From NCBI GenBank assembly GCA_002491905.1, contig DKWV01000041.1, positions 28,093 through 92,092 of the forward strand: DNA of 64,000 nt, written 5' to 3'. The notes under the pieces are model-generated. The model saw only the letters and a program-made list of their open reading frames with translations. It did no database searches and was not told the origin of the DNA. This document shows, one piece after another, positions 7,140 through 15,335 of this stretch. Source of the DNA: Lachnospiraceae bacterium UBA7143 (GTDB taxonomy: Bacteria > Bacillota > Clostridia > Lachnospirales > Lachnospiraceae). Every line of letters starts with the position of its first letter. Positions within the stretch are counted from its first letter, which is position 1. The position numbers and the translations under genes were made by a program.

Positions 7140-9350
7140 CTAACGTGCTTTAAAATGAATGAGCTTCCCAAGGAAATCCCCCTTAAGCGGTGGAATATTG
7201 ATGCCCGCGTAATGCAGGGTATCGCCCTTGTACTCTGTCTGCCCGATCTCCGGCCAGTCCGCTGCATTTTCAATCACATAAGTTCTGTCAGGGTCAAGTC
7301 CCGGAATGCAGATTCTCCGGCTGTGGACATTGGGCCGGTTCAACACCTGAATGTAGGTGACGAGCGCCTCGCTCTTATCCTTTGCCACCACCTCATAGCA
7401 GTCATAAAAATGATTATCGGCATAGTGGGCGATACGATAATAATCTCCCTGCCGCACCAGATCGTTATATTTATGGTACATCTTAACCTGTCCCGGAATC
7501 ATCTCCCGATCCTGTTCCGGAATCTTCGTCACATCCAGCTCGTAGCCGAAGGTTCCCGCCAGAGCCACATAGCCCCTCGTCTCAAAGGGCGTCGTCCTGC
7601 CAACCGTGTGATTCGGACAGTCAGACACATGAGCGCCCATGGTGGACAGCGGATAAATCATTGCCGTTCCCGCCTGAATGGACAGCCGCTCCACTGCGTC
7701 CGCATCGTCGGAACACCAAATCTGCGGACTGTAATAGAGCATACCCGGATCGAACCTTGCACCGCCTCCGGAGCAGTTCTCTAAGAGAAGGTTCGGAAAA
7801 TCTTTCGTCAGCCGATCCTGCATCTCATAGAGCGCAAGCACCTGCCTGTGTATCAGCTCCCCCTGCCTGTCCGCCGGAAGACCGAAGCTCCCGAAATCGG
7901 AAAGCTGTCTGTTCATGTCCCACTTGACATATTCGATATTTGCGCTTCGCAAAATAGCCGCAATCCTGTCATAGATACAGTCCCGCACCTCTTTGCGGGT
8001 CAGGTCAAGCACATACTGGTTTCTTCCAAGACTCCCAACCCTGCCGGGAATCTGAATTGCCCAGTCGGGATGCTCCCTGTATAAATCGGAATCCGGAGAG
8101 ATCATTTCCGGCTCTACCCAGATGCCGAATTTCATTCCCAGCTTATTGACCTCATCCACCAGATATTTTAAACCGCCTTCGATCTTCGATTCATTCACAA
8201 ACCAGTCGCCCAGACTCGTATTGTCGTCATTTCTGTAGCCGAACCACCCGTCGTCCATCACCAGCATCTCGATACCGAGCGCAGAAGCCTGTCTCGCGAT
8301 CTCTAAAAGTTTATTTGTATCGAAATCGAAATACGTCGCCTCCCAGTTGTTGATGAGAATGGGCCTCTTCTTATCCTTGTAGACGCCCCTGATCAGATGG
8401 TTGCGGTAGAGGTCGTGGAAGTTTCTCGTCATGCCGCCAAGTCCCTCCGCGGAGTACATACAGATGACCTCCGGCGCCTGAAAACTGTCCCCCGCCTCAA
8501 GTTTCCAGCAGAAATCTTCCGGGTGAATACCCATCATGGCACGGATACTGCCAAACTGGCTCTCCTCGATCTGCGCAAGAAAATTACCCGAATAGACAAA
8601 GTTCATGGCATAGACATCGCCGGCCTCCTCCGTGGCGTTCGGGCTCTTCCACGCCATAAAGGGATGCTCCTGATGGCTTGACTCTCCGCGCACCGATCCC
8701 ACACTCTGTTTGCCCTTCCTGATCGGGTAAGTCGAAATGGCACGCTCTCTCGCCCAGGAGCCATGCAGGGTAATCATTTCATAACCATCGTTATCCATAT
8801 CAATACAGGCGGACAGCACTTTCGTGAGATAAACTGCCTCGCCGCCATTGTTTACAATACGCACACTCCTTGCAATCGCGTCCGTGTCCGCAAAGATACT
8901 GTAGGATAAAACGACTTGCAGCTTTAACACCGTATCCTCGCAGACAATCTCCAGCGTCTTACATTCATCCTTTCCGCCAAAAGTCGCAGGCAGCCCTTCC
9001 AGAGCCTCCTTCCCGTCATAAACACGGTGCGACACATAGGACAGCGACACGCCCGTGTGACCCGACAGCGTGCGCACACAAAGCGTTCCTTCCCTGTAAT
9101 CCCCCAGATTGTGGCCCGTGTACTCCATCGGGAATGTGTCCAGGAAAGAAGTTCTGTCCCTGTTGTTTTCCGACGGCACAAAAGGCGGCTCCCCGATCCG
9201 CATCAGGTACGCCAGATCGTCGTCCCGAAGTTTCCTGCCGTAATATACATGTCCCAGAAAATTCTCTACATCCACCACACCGATACAATAACTTGTATGG
9301 GGCGTGTCCAGTTTAAAAATCCGATTCTTTTCGTTGTAGGTAATGTTCAT
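7140..9350 (-). CDS. Alpha-galactosidase, glycoside hydrolase family 36
   Basis: Releases terminal alpha-galactose from raffinose-type oligosaccharides and melibiose. The 736-residue protein has the GH36 layout: N-terminal beta-supersandwich, central (beta/alpha)8 barrel starting near WEATYFDFD, and a C-terminal beta domain. The barrel shows the nucleophile motif YVKWDMNR and the acid/base motif WCSDDADAVERL, as in Aga/RafA-type tetrameric enzymes. The start at 9350 follows AAGGAGAGG at 8 nt; the longer open frame upstream has no ribosome site. No signal peptide, so it is cytosolic and needs imported sugars. It starts 16 bp after glycerol kinase. Confidence 0.96.
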   Translation of the reverse strand: MNITYNEKNRIFKLDTPHTSYCIGVVDVENFLGHVYYGRKLRDDDLAYLMRIGEPPFVPSENNRDRTSFLDTFPMEYTGHNLGDYREGTLCVRTLSGHTGVSLSYVSHRVYDGKEALEGLPATFGGKDECKTLEIVCEDTVLKLQVVLSYSIFADTDAIARSVRIVNNGGEAVYLTKVLSACIDMDNDGYEMITLHGSWARERAISTYPIRKGKQSVGSVRGESSHQEHPFMAWKSPNATEEAGDVYAMNFVYSGNFLAQIEESQFGSIRAMMGIHPEDFCWKLEAGDSFQAPEVICMYSAEGLGGMTRNFHDLYRNHLIRGVYKDKKRPILINNWEATYFDFDTNKLLEIARQASALGIEMLVMDDGWFGYRNDDNTSLGDWFVNESKIEGGLKYLVDEVNKLGMKFGIWVEPEMISPDSDLYREHPDWAIQIPGRVGSLGRNQYVLDLTRKEVRDCIYDRIAAILRSANIEYVKWDMNRQLSDFGSFGLPADRQGELIHRQVLALYEMQDRLTKDFPNLLLENCSGGGARFDPGMLYYSPQIWCSDDADAVERLSIQAGTAMIYPLSTMGAHVSDCPNHTVGRTTPFETRGYVALAGTFGYELDVTKIPEQDREMIPGQVKMYHKYNDLVRQGDYYRIAHYADNHFYDCYEVVAKDKSEALVTYIQVLNRPNVHSRRICIPGLDPDRTYVIENAADWPEIGQTEYKGDTLHYAGINIPPLKGDFLGKLIHFKAR

Positions 9351-9366
9351 GTTGTTTTCCTCTCCT

Positions 9367-10863
9367 TTATATATCACTCGCCCAGGCAAGCGCGCATCTG
9401 ACCGCGCGTTTCCAACCCTTGACAAGCTGCTCCCTGGTTTCCTGCTCCATAACTACGTCAAACCGTCTTCCAAGCTGCCAGTTTTTGCGGATTTCCTCTT
9501 TATCCTTCCAGTAGCCCACCGAAAGCCCCGCCAGATAGGCCGCTCCCAGAGCCGTCGTCTCAATACAGCTCGGCCGGTGCACCGCCTGTCCCGTAATATC
9601 CGCCTGAAACTGCATCAGAAAATCATTGGCGCTGGCGCCGCCGTCCACTTTCAGTTCTCCCAGGGGAATCCCGGCATCCTCCTCCATCGCCTTTAACACG
9701 TCCATCGACTGATAGGCTATGGACTCCAACACCGCTCTCACAAAATGTTCCTTCTGGCAGCCTCTCGTAATCCCTACCACAGTGCCCCTCGCGTAAGGAT
9801 TCCAATAGGGTGTCCCCATTCCCACGAAGGCAGGCACCACATAAACGCCGTTGGTATCTTCCACGCGCAGGGCGTACTTCTCGGAATGCCGTGAAATTTT
9901 CATCATGCGCATCTCATCCCGCATCCACTGCACTGCCGCTCCCGCCACAAACACACTGCCCTCCAGCGCATACTCCGGTTTGACGGCGTCGCCCGCGGCG
10001 ATTGTGGTGAGAAGCCCGCTTCCGGAAGAAATCGCATCCCCGCCGGTATTCATCAGCAGGAAACAGCCTGTCCCATAGGTGTTCTTCACCTGTCCCGGCT
10101 CAAAACAACACTGTCCGAAAAGTGCCGCCTGCTGGTCACCCGCCGCGCCCGCAATCGGAACTGCCGCGCCGAAAATGCCCGCATCACTCATACCGAACAC
10201 CGTGCCGGAAGGTTTTACCTCCGGCAGCATCCGCCGCGGAATCCGCAGCAGGGCAAGAAGCTCCTCGTCCCACTCTAATGTATGGATATTATAAAGCATG
10301 GTTCGGGAGGCATTGGTGTAATCGGTCGCGTGGACAGCTCCCTTCGTCAGATTCCAAATGAGCCAACTGTCCACCGTACCGAACAGCAATTCCCCGCGCT
10401 CCGCCCTCTCCCGCGCGCCCTCTACATGATCTAAAATCCAGACAATCTTGCTCCCCGAAAAATAAGCGTCCGGCACAAGCCCTGTCTTGGCGCGTATCAT
10501 TTCCGCATAACCCTGACTTTTAAGTCCGTCGATATATTCCGCCGTCCTCCGGCATTGCCACACAATCGCGTTATATACCGGCTCACCCGTTTCTCTGTCC
10601 CACACGATCGTCGTCTCGCGCTGATTCGTGATACCGATACCCGCAATCCCAGACGCATCCACTCCGATATTCGCCATCGCCTCAATCGCCACCGCAAGCT
10701 GGGATGCCCATATCTCGCGGGGACTGTGTTCCACCCAGCCCGCCTGCGGATAAATCTGGGTAAATTCCTTCTGTGCCATACTGCATATACTGCCCTTTTT
10801 GTCAAACAGAATGCAGCGGGAGCTGGTCGTCCCCTGATCCAGTGCCATAATATAGCTTTGCAT
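9367..10863 (-). CDS. glpK: Glycerol kinase GlpK
   Basis: Phosphorylates glycerol to glycerol-3-phosphate. The 498-residue FGGY-family protein starts MQSYIMALDQGTTSSRCILFD, with the phosphate-1 loop DQGTTSS. It also has GIGITNQRETT, the adenosine motif GAAGDQQAALFGQ and the C-terminal DGGASANDFLMQFQADI. The start at 10863 follows GGGAG at 6-7 nt; the frame is open 276 nt further upstream but without initiation signals. It is the first gene of a run with alpha-galactosidase, aminotransferase, patatin-like protein and perhaps uppP. No glpF or glpD is nearby. Confidence 0.97.
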   Translation of the reverse strand: MQSYIMALDQGTTSSRCILFDKKGSICSMAQKEFTQIYPQAGWVEHSPREIWASQLAVAIEAMANIGVDASGIAGIGITNQRETTIVWDRETGEPVYNAIVWQCRRTAEYIDGLKSQGYAEMIRAKTGLVPDAYFSGSKIVWILDHVEGARERAERGELLFGTVDSWLIWNLTKGAVHATDYTNASRTMLYNIHTLEWDEELLALLRIPRRMLPEVKPSGTVFGMSDAGIFGAAVPIAGAAGDQQAALFGQCCFEPGQVKNTYGTGCFLLMNTGGDAISSGSGLLTTIAAGDAVKPEYALEGSVFVAGAAVQWMRDEMRMMKISRHSEKYALRVEDTNGVYVVPAFVGMGTPYWNPYARGTVVGITRGCQKEHFVRAVLESIAYQSMDVLKAMEEDAGIPLGELKVDGGASANDFLMQFQADITGQAVHRPSCIETTALGAAYLAGLSVGYWKDKEEIRKNWQLGRRFDVVMEQETREQLVKGWKRAVRCALAWASDI

Positions 10864-10892
10864 AATTTTCTCCCTATATATGAACTCTAATA

Positions 10893-10921
10893 AGTATATA
10901 ATAGCCACAAAAGAAAAACAA
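10893..10921 (-). promoter_or_regulatory. Promoter of glpK operon
   Basis: TTGTTT (10921-10916) and TATACT (10898-10893) on the minus strand with a 17-bp spacer, about 30 bp before the glpK start codon. A weak TACAAT box for the divergent AEC gene lies on the plus strand near 10970. Confidence 0.6.
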
Positions 10922-11002
10922 GCGGCTGCGAAGGAACCTCTTCCATATTTTTCAAAACATGTTACAATCAAGAATGGATTAAATTTGAAAAGAGGCACAT
11001 AG

Positions 11003-11965
11003 ATGAGCATTACGGTCGTATTACAGCAAATGGTTATTATCTTCATTCTGATCGGCATTGGCATGATCCTTTTTTGGCGCGGACTCTTATCGGAGGAGGG
11101 CTCCAAACAGATTTCCGGCCTGATCATCAACGTCACCAATCCGGCTCTTTTAATCTGCTCCGCCCTCGAAGACGGGCCGAAGGCTTCCCTTCGTGAACTG
11201 GGTATCGCTCTTGTTGCCTACGCGGCAGTCTTTGCCGTCCTGATTGTCATCGGCTTCCTGATTCCCCGTCTTCTTTGCGTGCCAAAAAAACACCACTACG
11301 CCTATCAGATGCTTACTGTTTTCGGCAACGTGGGCTTCATCGGCATCCCGTTAGCCTCCGCCGTGCTGGGCAGTGAATCCCTGATTTACGTGTCTATCTT
11401 TAATCTGCTCTTTAACCTCCTGATCTACACCCTCGGCATTTCTTTGCTGCAAAGAGCCGCGCGCGGACAAACCGCGGAAGATAATGCTGTTTCTGAAAAC
11501 AGCCCTGCTTCCGGCCGCTTCCGGAAACTGGTTAACGCAGGTACTATCTCCGCCGTCGTTACGATTATCTTTTATCTCGGCAATTTCCGCGTACCTGTCA
11601 TCCTCTCCTCCGCCCTCTCCTACACCGGACGCGCCACCACGCTTCTATCCATGCTGGTACTTGGCGTCTCCGTCGCACAGATGGCGCCGAAGGAAATTTT
11701 CTCCCATCCGAAGCTCTATCTCTTCACCCTGCTGCGCCAGATCCTCGTACCCATTGGCTGCATCCTGCTGATGCGCGGACTGATTGACAACAAATTGATT
11801 CTGAACACCATGCTTTTAATGGCGGCCGTTCCTGCGGCAAATATGCCTCTCATGCTCGCCAAACAGATGGACATGGAAACGGAATCCATCTCACAGGGCA
11901 TCATCCTGACCACCGTCTTAAGCCTTGTGACGGTGCCCGTGGCATGCCTTTTTCTGGTGCCGTAA
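11003..11965 (+). CDS. AEC family (auxin efflux carrier type) transporter
   Basis: Inner-membrane permease of the AEC/bile-acid-arsenite-riboflavin superfamily; bacterial members export or take up small organic acids such as malate. The 320-residue protein has about ten hydrophobic segments in two inverted halves, and the family's Asn-Pro break in the first half (LIINVTNPALLICSALEDG) and matching helix break in the second (AAVPAANMPLMLAKQ). The start follows AAGAGG at about 9 nt. It stands alone, divergent from glpK. The substrate cannot be inferred. Confidence 0.9.
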   Translation: MSITVVLQQMVIIFILIGIGMILFWRGLLSEEGSKQISGLIINVTNPALLICSALEDGPKASLRELGIALVAYAAVFAVLIVIGFLIPRLLCVPKKHHYAYQMLTVFGNVGFIGIPLASAVLGSESLIYVSIFNLLFNLLIYTLGISLLQRAARGQTAEDNAVSENSPASGRFRKLVNAGTISAVVTIIFYLGNFRVPVILSSALSYTGRATTLLSMLVLGVSVAQMAPKEIFSHPKLYLFTLLRQILVPIGCILLMRGLIDNKLILNTMLLMAAVPAANMPLMLAKQMDMETESISQGIILTTVLSLVTVPVACLFLVP

Positions 11966-12034
11966 ACGCCAAACACCCCGCACCGTTTCCTGTTATCGTC
12001 ATAAAATAGAGTAAAACCACATAGGATATAAGTT

Positions 12035-12943
12035 ATGTATTATTTACTCTTTATTCTTCTTCTCACCGCCCTTCTTGGCTGTATTCTTTTTCACTGCCGC
12101 CGGAAAAATATCATCTGTAAAGTATCCGGCATGGACTGCTGTACCAAATGTTCCCTTTTAGACGAGCTGGTATATCCCTTCGGTTACTGTTTTCACTGTG
12201 ACTGCGGATTCTTTTCCTCCACTTTGGACGCACCGCAGAAACAGGCGGGATACACCTGGCTCTACGACTATATGGCGCCCCGTTTCCAAATGGTTTTTGA
12301 CGCGCTCCCGGTCTATTTCAATTACCGGGGAAGAACCTGGCTGATCGAATTTTGGAAGGGGCAGTATGGCATCAACACCGGAGCGGAAATCGGCATTTAT
12401 CATGCGGACGCTATTATCCCGGAAACCGATTACAAAAAAACCCTGTTTTCCTGCGCAGGCAGGGAAGAGATGCTTGACTGCACTTTCAGGCTCTGTGACC
12501 GCGGAAACGACTGTGTCTGCAACACCGGCCGCCACTGGTGGCTGACCGCCTTCCTGGTGGGCCGTTTCTCAAAGCCCGCCAACCTGACTATGGAATCCTG
12601 CATCCGTTTCCCCAACCGGGAAATGCTCTCCGCTTTTGTAGAAGGCTTAGAGCAGGCCGGCTGCCAGAGGGACTGCCTGTCAATCAACGGCCTGACCGTC
12701 TGCTTTGTTTTCTCTGAAAACATCCCCGAACATTTCAATCTGCTCACACGTTTCTGGCGCTGTTTCTCCCAATGGAAAAACAGAATTTTCTGTAAATTGT
12801 ATCTGTGGGTTACCAGACCCTTCTGCTGTACCGAAGACCGGATTTTATACCTGTACTTCTATCTCCCGTCCGCTTTCCGACGACTTCTCAGACTGCGCCG
12901 TTTTAACAAACGCTGCCACAGGCAGCACAGGAAGGGGTATTGA
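12035..12943 (+). CDS. DUF4474 domain protein, Cys-rich, membrane-anchored
   Basis: A 302-residue protein of unknown function. An N-terminal membrane helix (residues 1-20) is followed by a Cys-rich stretch (CKVSGMDCCTKCSLL and YCFHCDCGF). A central domain with FDALPVYFNYRGRTWLIEFWKGQYGINTGAEIGIY and GRHWWLTAFLVGRFSKP matches what I know as DUF4474, a family almost confined to Clostridia. The C-terminus is strongly basic. The gene ends one base before the metallophosphoesterase start, so the two are almost certainly translated together. The cysteines (about 20) are unusual and could bind metal or form disulfides; this is inference. Confidence 0.75.
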   Translation: MYYLLFILLLTALLGCILFHCRRKNIICKVSGMDCCTKCSLLDELVYPFGYCFHCDCGFFSSTLDAPQKQAGYTWLYDYMAPRFQMVFDALPVYFNYRGRTWLIEFWKGQYGINTGAEIGIYHADAIIPETDYKKTLFSCAGREEMLDCTFRLCDRGNDCVCNTGRHWWLTAFLVGRFSKPANLTMESCIRFPNREMLSAFVEGLEQAGCQRDCLSINGLTVCFVFSENIPEHFNLLTRFWRCFSQWKNRIFCKLYLWVTRPFCCTEDRILYLYFYLPSAFRRLLRLRRFNKRCHRQHRKGY

Positions 12944-12944
12944 T

Positions 12945-13796
12945 ATGGGATTTTCCACGCGCCTCGACCACGCCTTTCTGGATGCGCCTATGCTTCCTCT
13001 GTCAAACCGCTCCCGCTATGTCCTTATGAGCGACTGTCACAGGGGCATCGGCAATTCCTCCGATAACTTTCTGAAAAACCAGCATCTGTATTTCGCCGCC
13101 CTGGAGCACTATTACCGACAAGGTTTTACCTATATTGAATTGGGGGACGGTGATGAGCTCTGGGAAAACAGAAACATGAAAAATATCATGGATATCCACA
13201 GCAACGTGTTCTGGCTCTTTCATCAATTTTATCAGGAGAACCGCCTGTATCTGCTCTACGGCAACCATGATATCGTAAAAAGAAAGAAGAGGCTGCAGCC
13301 TCTTCTTTCTCCTCTCTGCTTTCATGAAGGAATCATCCTGACCACCGGCACGCCGCCGGACGGTATGCCCCGCATCTCGCTCTATCTGACCCACGGCCAT
13401 CAGGCCAGCCTGCTCAATTCCACGCTCTGGCCCCTCTCCCGGTTTCTGGTTCGGTATGTCTGGAATCCGCTGGAAAACCTGGGTGTTCTTGATCCCACCA
13501 GCGCCGCCAAAAACTATCATATAAAAAACAAATGTGAAACCCGGCTGAACCGCTGGGCCAGGGAACACCGCCGCATCCTGATCACAGGACACACGCACCG
13601 TCCTGTCCTTCCCGCCGACCCGTCCTGCTACTATAACACGGGAAGCTGCGTCCACCCCCGCTGTATCACCTGTATCGAAATCGAGCGTCTTTCCATGACT
13701 CTGGTGAAATGGTGCATGAACGCCAGAGCCGACAGTACTCTCTATGTGGCAAGGGAAATTATTTCCGGCCCTGTTCCCCTGCAATCTGCACCTTAA
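12945..13796 (+). CDS. Metallophosphoesterase (calcineurin-like)
   Basis: A 283-residue two-metal phosphoesterase. The metal ligands appear in order: YVLMSDCHRG, ELGDGDELWENR, YGNHDIV, LTHGHQ and ITGHTHRP. The layout resembles the UDP-2,3-diacylglucosamine hydrolase (LpxH)-like branch, yet Gram-positive hosts lack lipid A, so the substrate is another phosphodiester or pyrophosphate. The start at 12945 is used because it falls one base after the upstream stop with AAGGGG before it; the frame is open further upstream inside the DUF4474 gene. Its last 38 bp overlap the end of pyruvate kinase on the other strand. Confidence 0.88.
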   Translation: MGFSTRLDHAFLDAPMLPLSNRSRYVLMSDCHRGIGNSSDNFLKNQHLYFAALEHYYRQGFTYIELGDGDELWENRNMKNIMDIHSNVFWLFHQFYQENRLYLLYGNHDIVKRKKRLQPLLSPLCFHEGIILTTGTPPDGMPRISLYLTHGHQASLLNSTLWPLSRFLVRYVWNPLENLGVLDPTSAAKNYHIKNKCETRLNRWAREHRRILITGHTHRPVLPADPSCYYNTGSCVHPRCITCIEIERLSMTLVKWCMNARADSTLYVAREIISGPVPLQSAP

Positions 13797-15192
13797 TCAT
13801 ATTCGTTGTGCCGGAGATTCCGATCGGTATGCCGGATGTGATAACCGTCAGATCCCCTTTATTGAGCAGCCCCTTCTTTTCCGCCGCGGCAATGGCCTTG
13901 TCAAACAGCACGTAGGCGTCTTTCTCCTCCCTGATCACAAGCGGCGTCACACCCCAGCATAAAGCAAGCTGGCGGCACACCTTCTCGGTAGTGGCACAAC
14001 ATATGATGTCGCTCATGGGACGGTAACGGGAAATCATTCTCGCCGATCTGCCGGATTTGGTAACCGTCACAATGGCCGATGCGTTTAAGTCAAGGGCTGT
14101 CGTACAAGTAGCGTGGCAGATCGCATCCGTGATATCCGGATTCGCCTCCCGCTCCAACAGGAAAAAGCGTTTGCGGTAATCCACATCCCGCTCGGTACGC
14201 TCCGCGATTTTGACCATGGTTTTCACCGCCTCCACAGGATAGGAACCCGCTGCCGTCTCCCCCGAAAGCATAATCGCGCTTGTGCCGTCATAAACCGCGT
14301 TTGCCACGTCGGTAGTCTCCGCTCTGGTGGGTCTGGGATTTTTGATCATAGATTCCAGCATCTGCGTGGCCGTGATTACCTGTTTGCCCGCACGATACAC
14401 TTTCTTGATGATCTCCTTCTGGATCACAGGCACATCCTCGTAGGGAATCTCCACGCCCATGTCCCCTCTTGCCACCATAACGCCATCGGATGCCTCCACG
14501 ATATCGTCAATGTTCGCCACACCCTGCGCGTTCTCAATCTTTGCAATAATTTTGATGCCCTCGCCGCCGTTTTTTTCCAGCAGCTTTTTCAACTGTAAAA
14601 TATCTTCCTTTTTCTGCACGAAAGAAGCCGCAATAAAATCCACGTCCTGCTCGATGCCAAAGAGAATGTCTTCCCTGTCCTTCTCGCTGATATACGGCAT
14701 GGAAAGATCCACGTCGGGTACATTGACCCCTTTGTGGTTGGAAACGACGCCGCCGTTTATGACACGGCACACAATATTCGTCTTATCCACCTTCTCCACC
14801 TTCATCTCGATCAGGCCGTCGTCGATGAGGACACGCATCCCCTCCTCCAGATCCTCATAAAGTCTGTTATAGGTCACGCTCACGATATCCTTTGTGCCTT
14901 CCACCTCGTCTGCCGTTAGCGTAAAGAGCTGCCCCTCTTCCAGAGTAACTTTTCCCTCCTTAAAATTCTTCACGCGAACTTCCGGCCCTTTGGTATCAAG
15001 CAGAATCGCCACCGGCCTTCCCACTTCCTTCCGGAGTTTCTTTACCGTATCCATTCTCCTTTTGTGATCTTCATAAGTGCCATGGGAAAAGTTGCACCGC
15101 GCAACGTCCATACCCTCCGCCATCATCTGTCGCAGCACTTCCTCGTTATCCGTAGCAGGGCCAAGAGTACAAACTATTTTTGTTTTACGCAT
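13759..15192 (-). CDS. pyk: Pyruvate kinase
   Basis: Final glycolytic step: phosphoenolpyruvate plus ADP to pyruvate plus ATP. The 477-residue protein begins MRKTKIVCTLGPATDN and has DVARCNFSHGTYEDH, the signature IIAKIENAQGVANIDDI, the Mg/substrate Glu-Asp loop (VARGDMGVEIP) and ATQMLESMIKNPRPTRAE. It lacks the extra C-terminal PEP-utiliser domain found in Bacillus-type enzymes. GGAGG lies 7 nt before the ATG. It is monocistronic, between lacZ upstream and the convergent metallophosphoesterase, with which it shares 38 bp of coding sequence. Confidence 0.97.
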   Translation of the reverse strand: MRKTKIVCTLGPATDNEEVLRQMMAEGMDVARCNFSHGTYEDHKRRMDTVKKLRKEVGRPVAILLDTKGPEVRVKNFKEGKVTLEEGQLFTLTADEVEGTKDIVSVTYNRLYEDLEEGMRVLIDDGLIEMKVEKVDKTNIVCRVINGGVVSNHKGVNVPDVDLSMPYISEKDREDILFGIEQDVDFIAASFVQKKEDILQLKKLLEKNGGEGIKIIAKIENAQGVANIDDIVEASDGVMVARGDMGVEIPYEDVPVIQKEIIKKVYRAGKQVITATQMLESMIKNPRPTRAETTDVANAVYDGTSAIMLSGETAAGSYPVEAVKTMVKIAERTERDVDYRKRFFLLEREANPDITDAICHATCTTALDLNASAIVTVTKSGRSARMISRYRPMSDIICCATTEKVCRQLALCWGVTPLVIREEKDAYVLFDKAIAAAEKKGLLNKGDLTVITSGIPIGISGTTNMIKVQIAGEQGRK

Positions 15193-15296
15193 GATTTACC
15201 TCCGTTCCGGGCGTCGCCCGTCATTTTTCTACGTTCTCTCTCGTTATATCATATTTTACACAGAAATTCACTTGCTCATCCCGTAAAAATTTAAAT

Positions 15297-15328
15297 AAAA
15301 AAAGACATCAGTCCAAAGACCAATGTCT
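15297..15328 (-). terminator. Terminator of the lac-like operon
   Basis: Stem AGACAT-TG-GTC / GAC-TG-ATGTCT (15328-15303) followed on the minus strand by seven T (15303-15297), just 8 bp after the lacZ stop. It separates lacZ from pyk. Confidence 0.85.
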
Positions 15329-15335
15329 CTTTCTT

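Noticed and set aside
12705..12944. Extended start for the metallophosphoesterase inside the DUF4474 gene
   Set aside because: The upstream part is out of frame with a well-supported gene; the ATG at 12945 with AAGGGG fits better.
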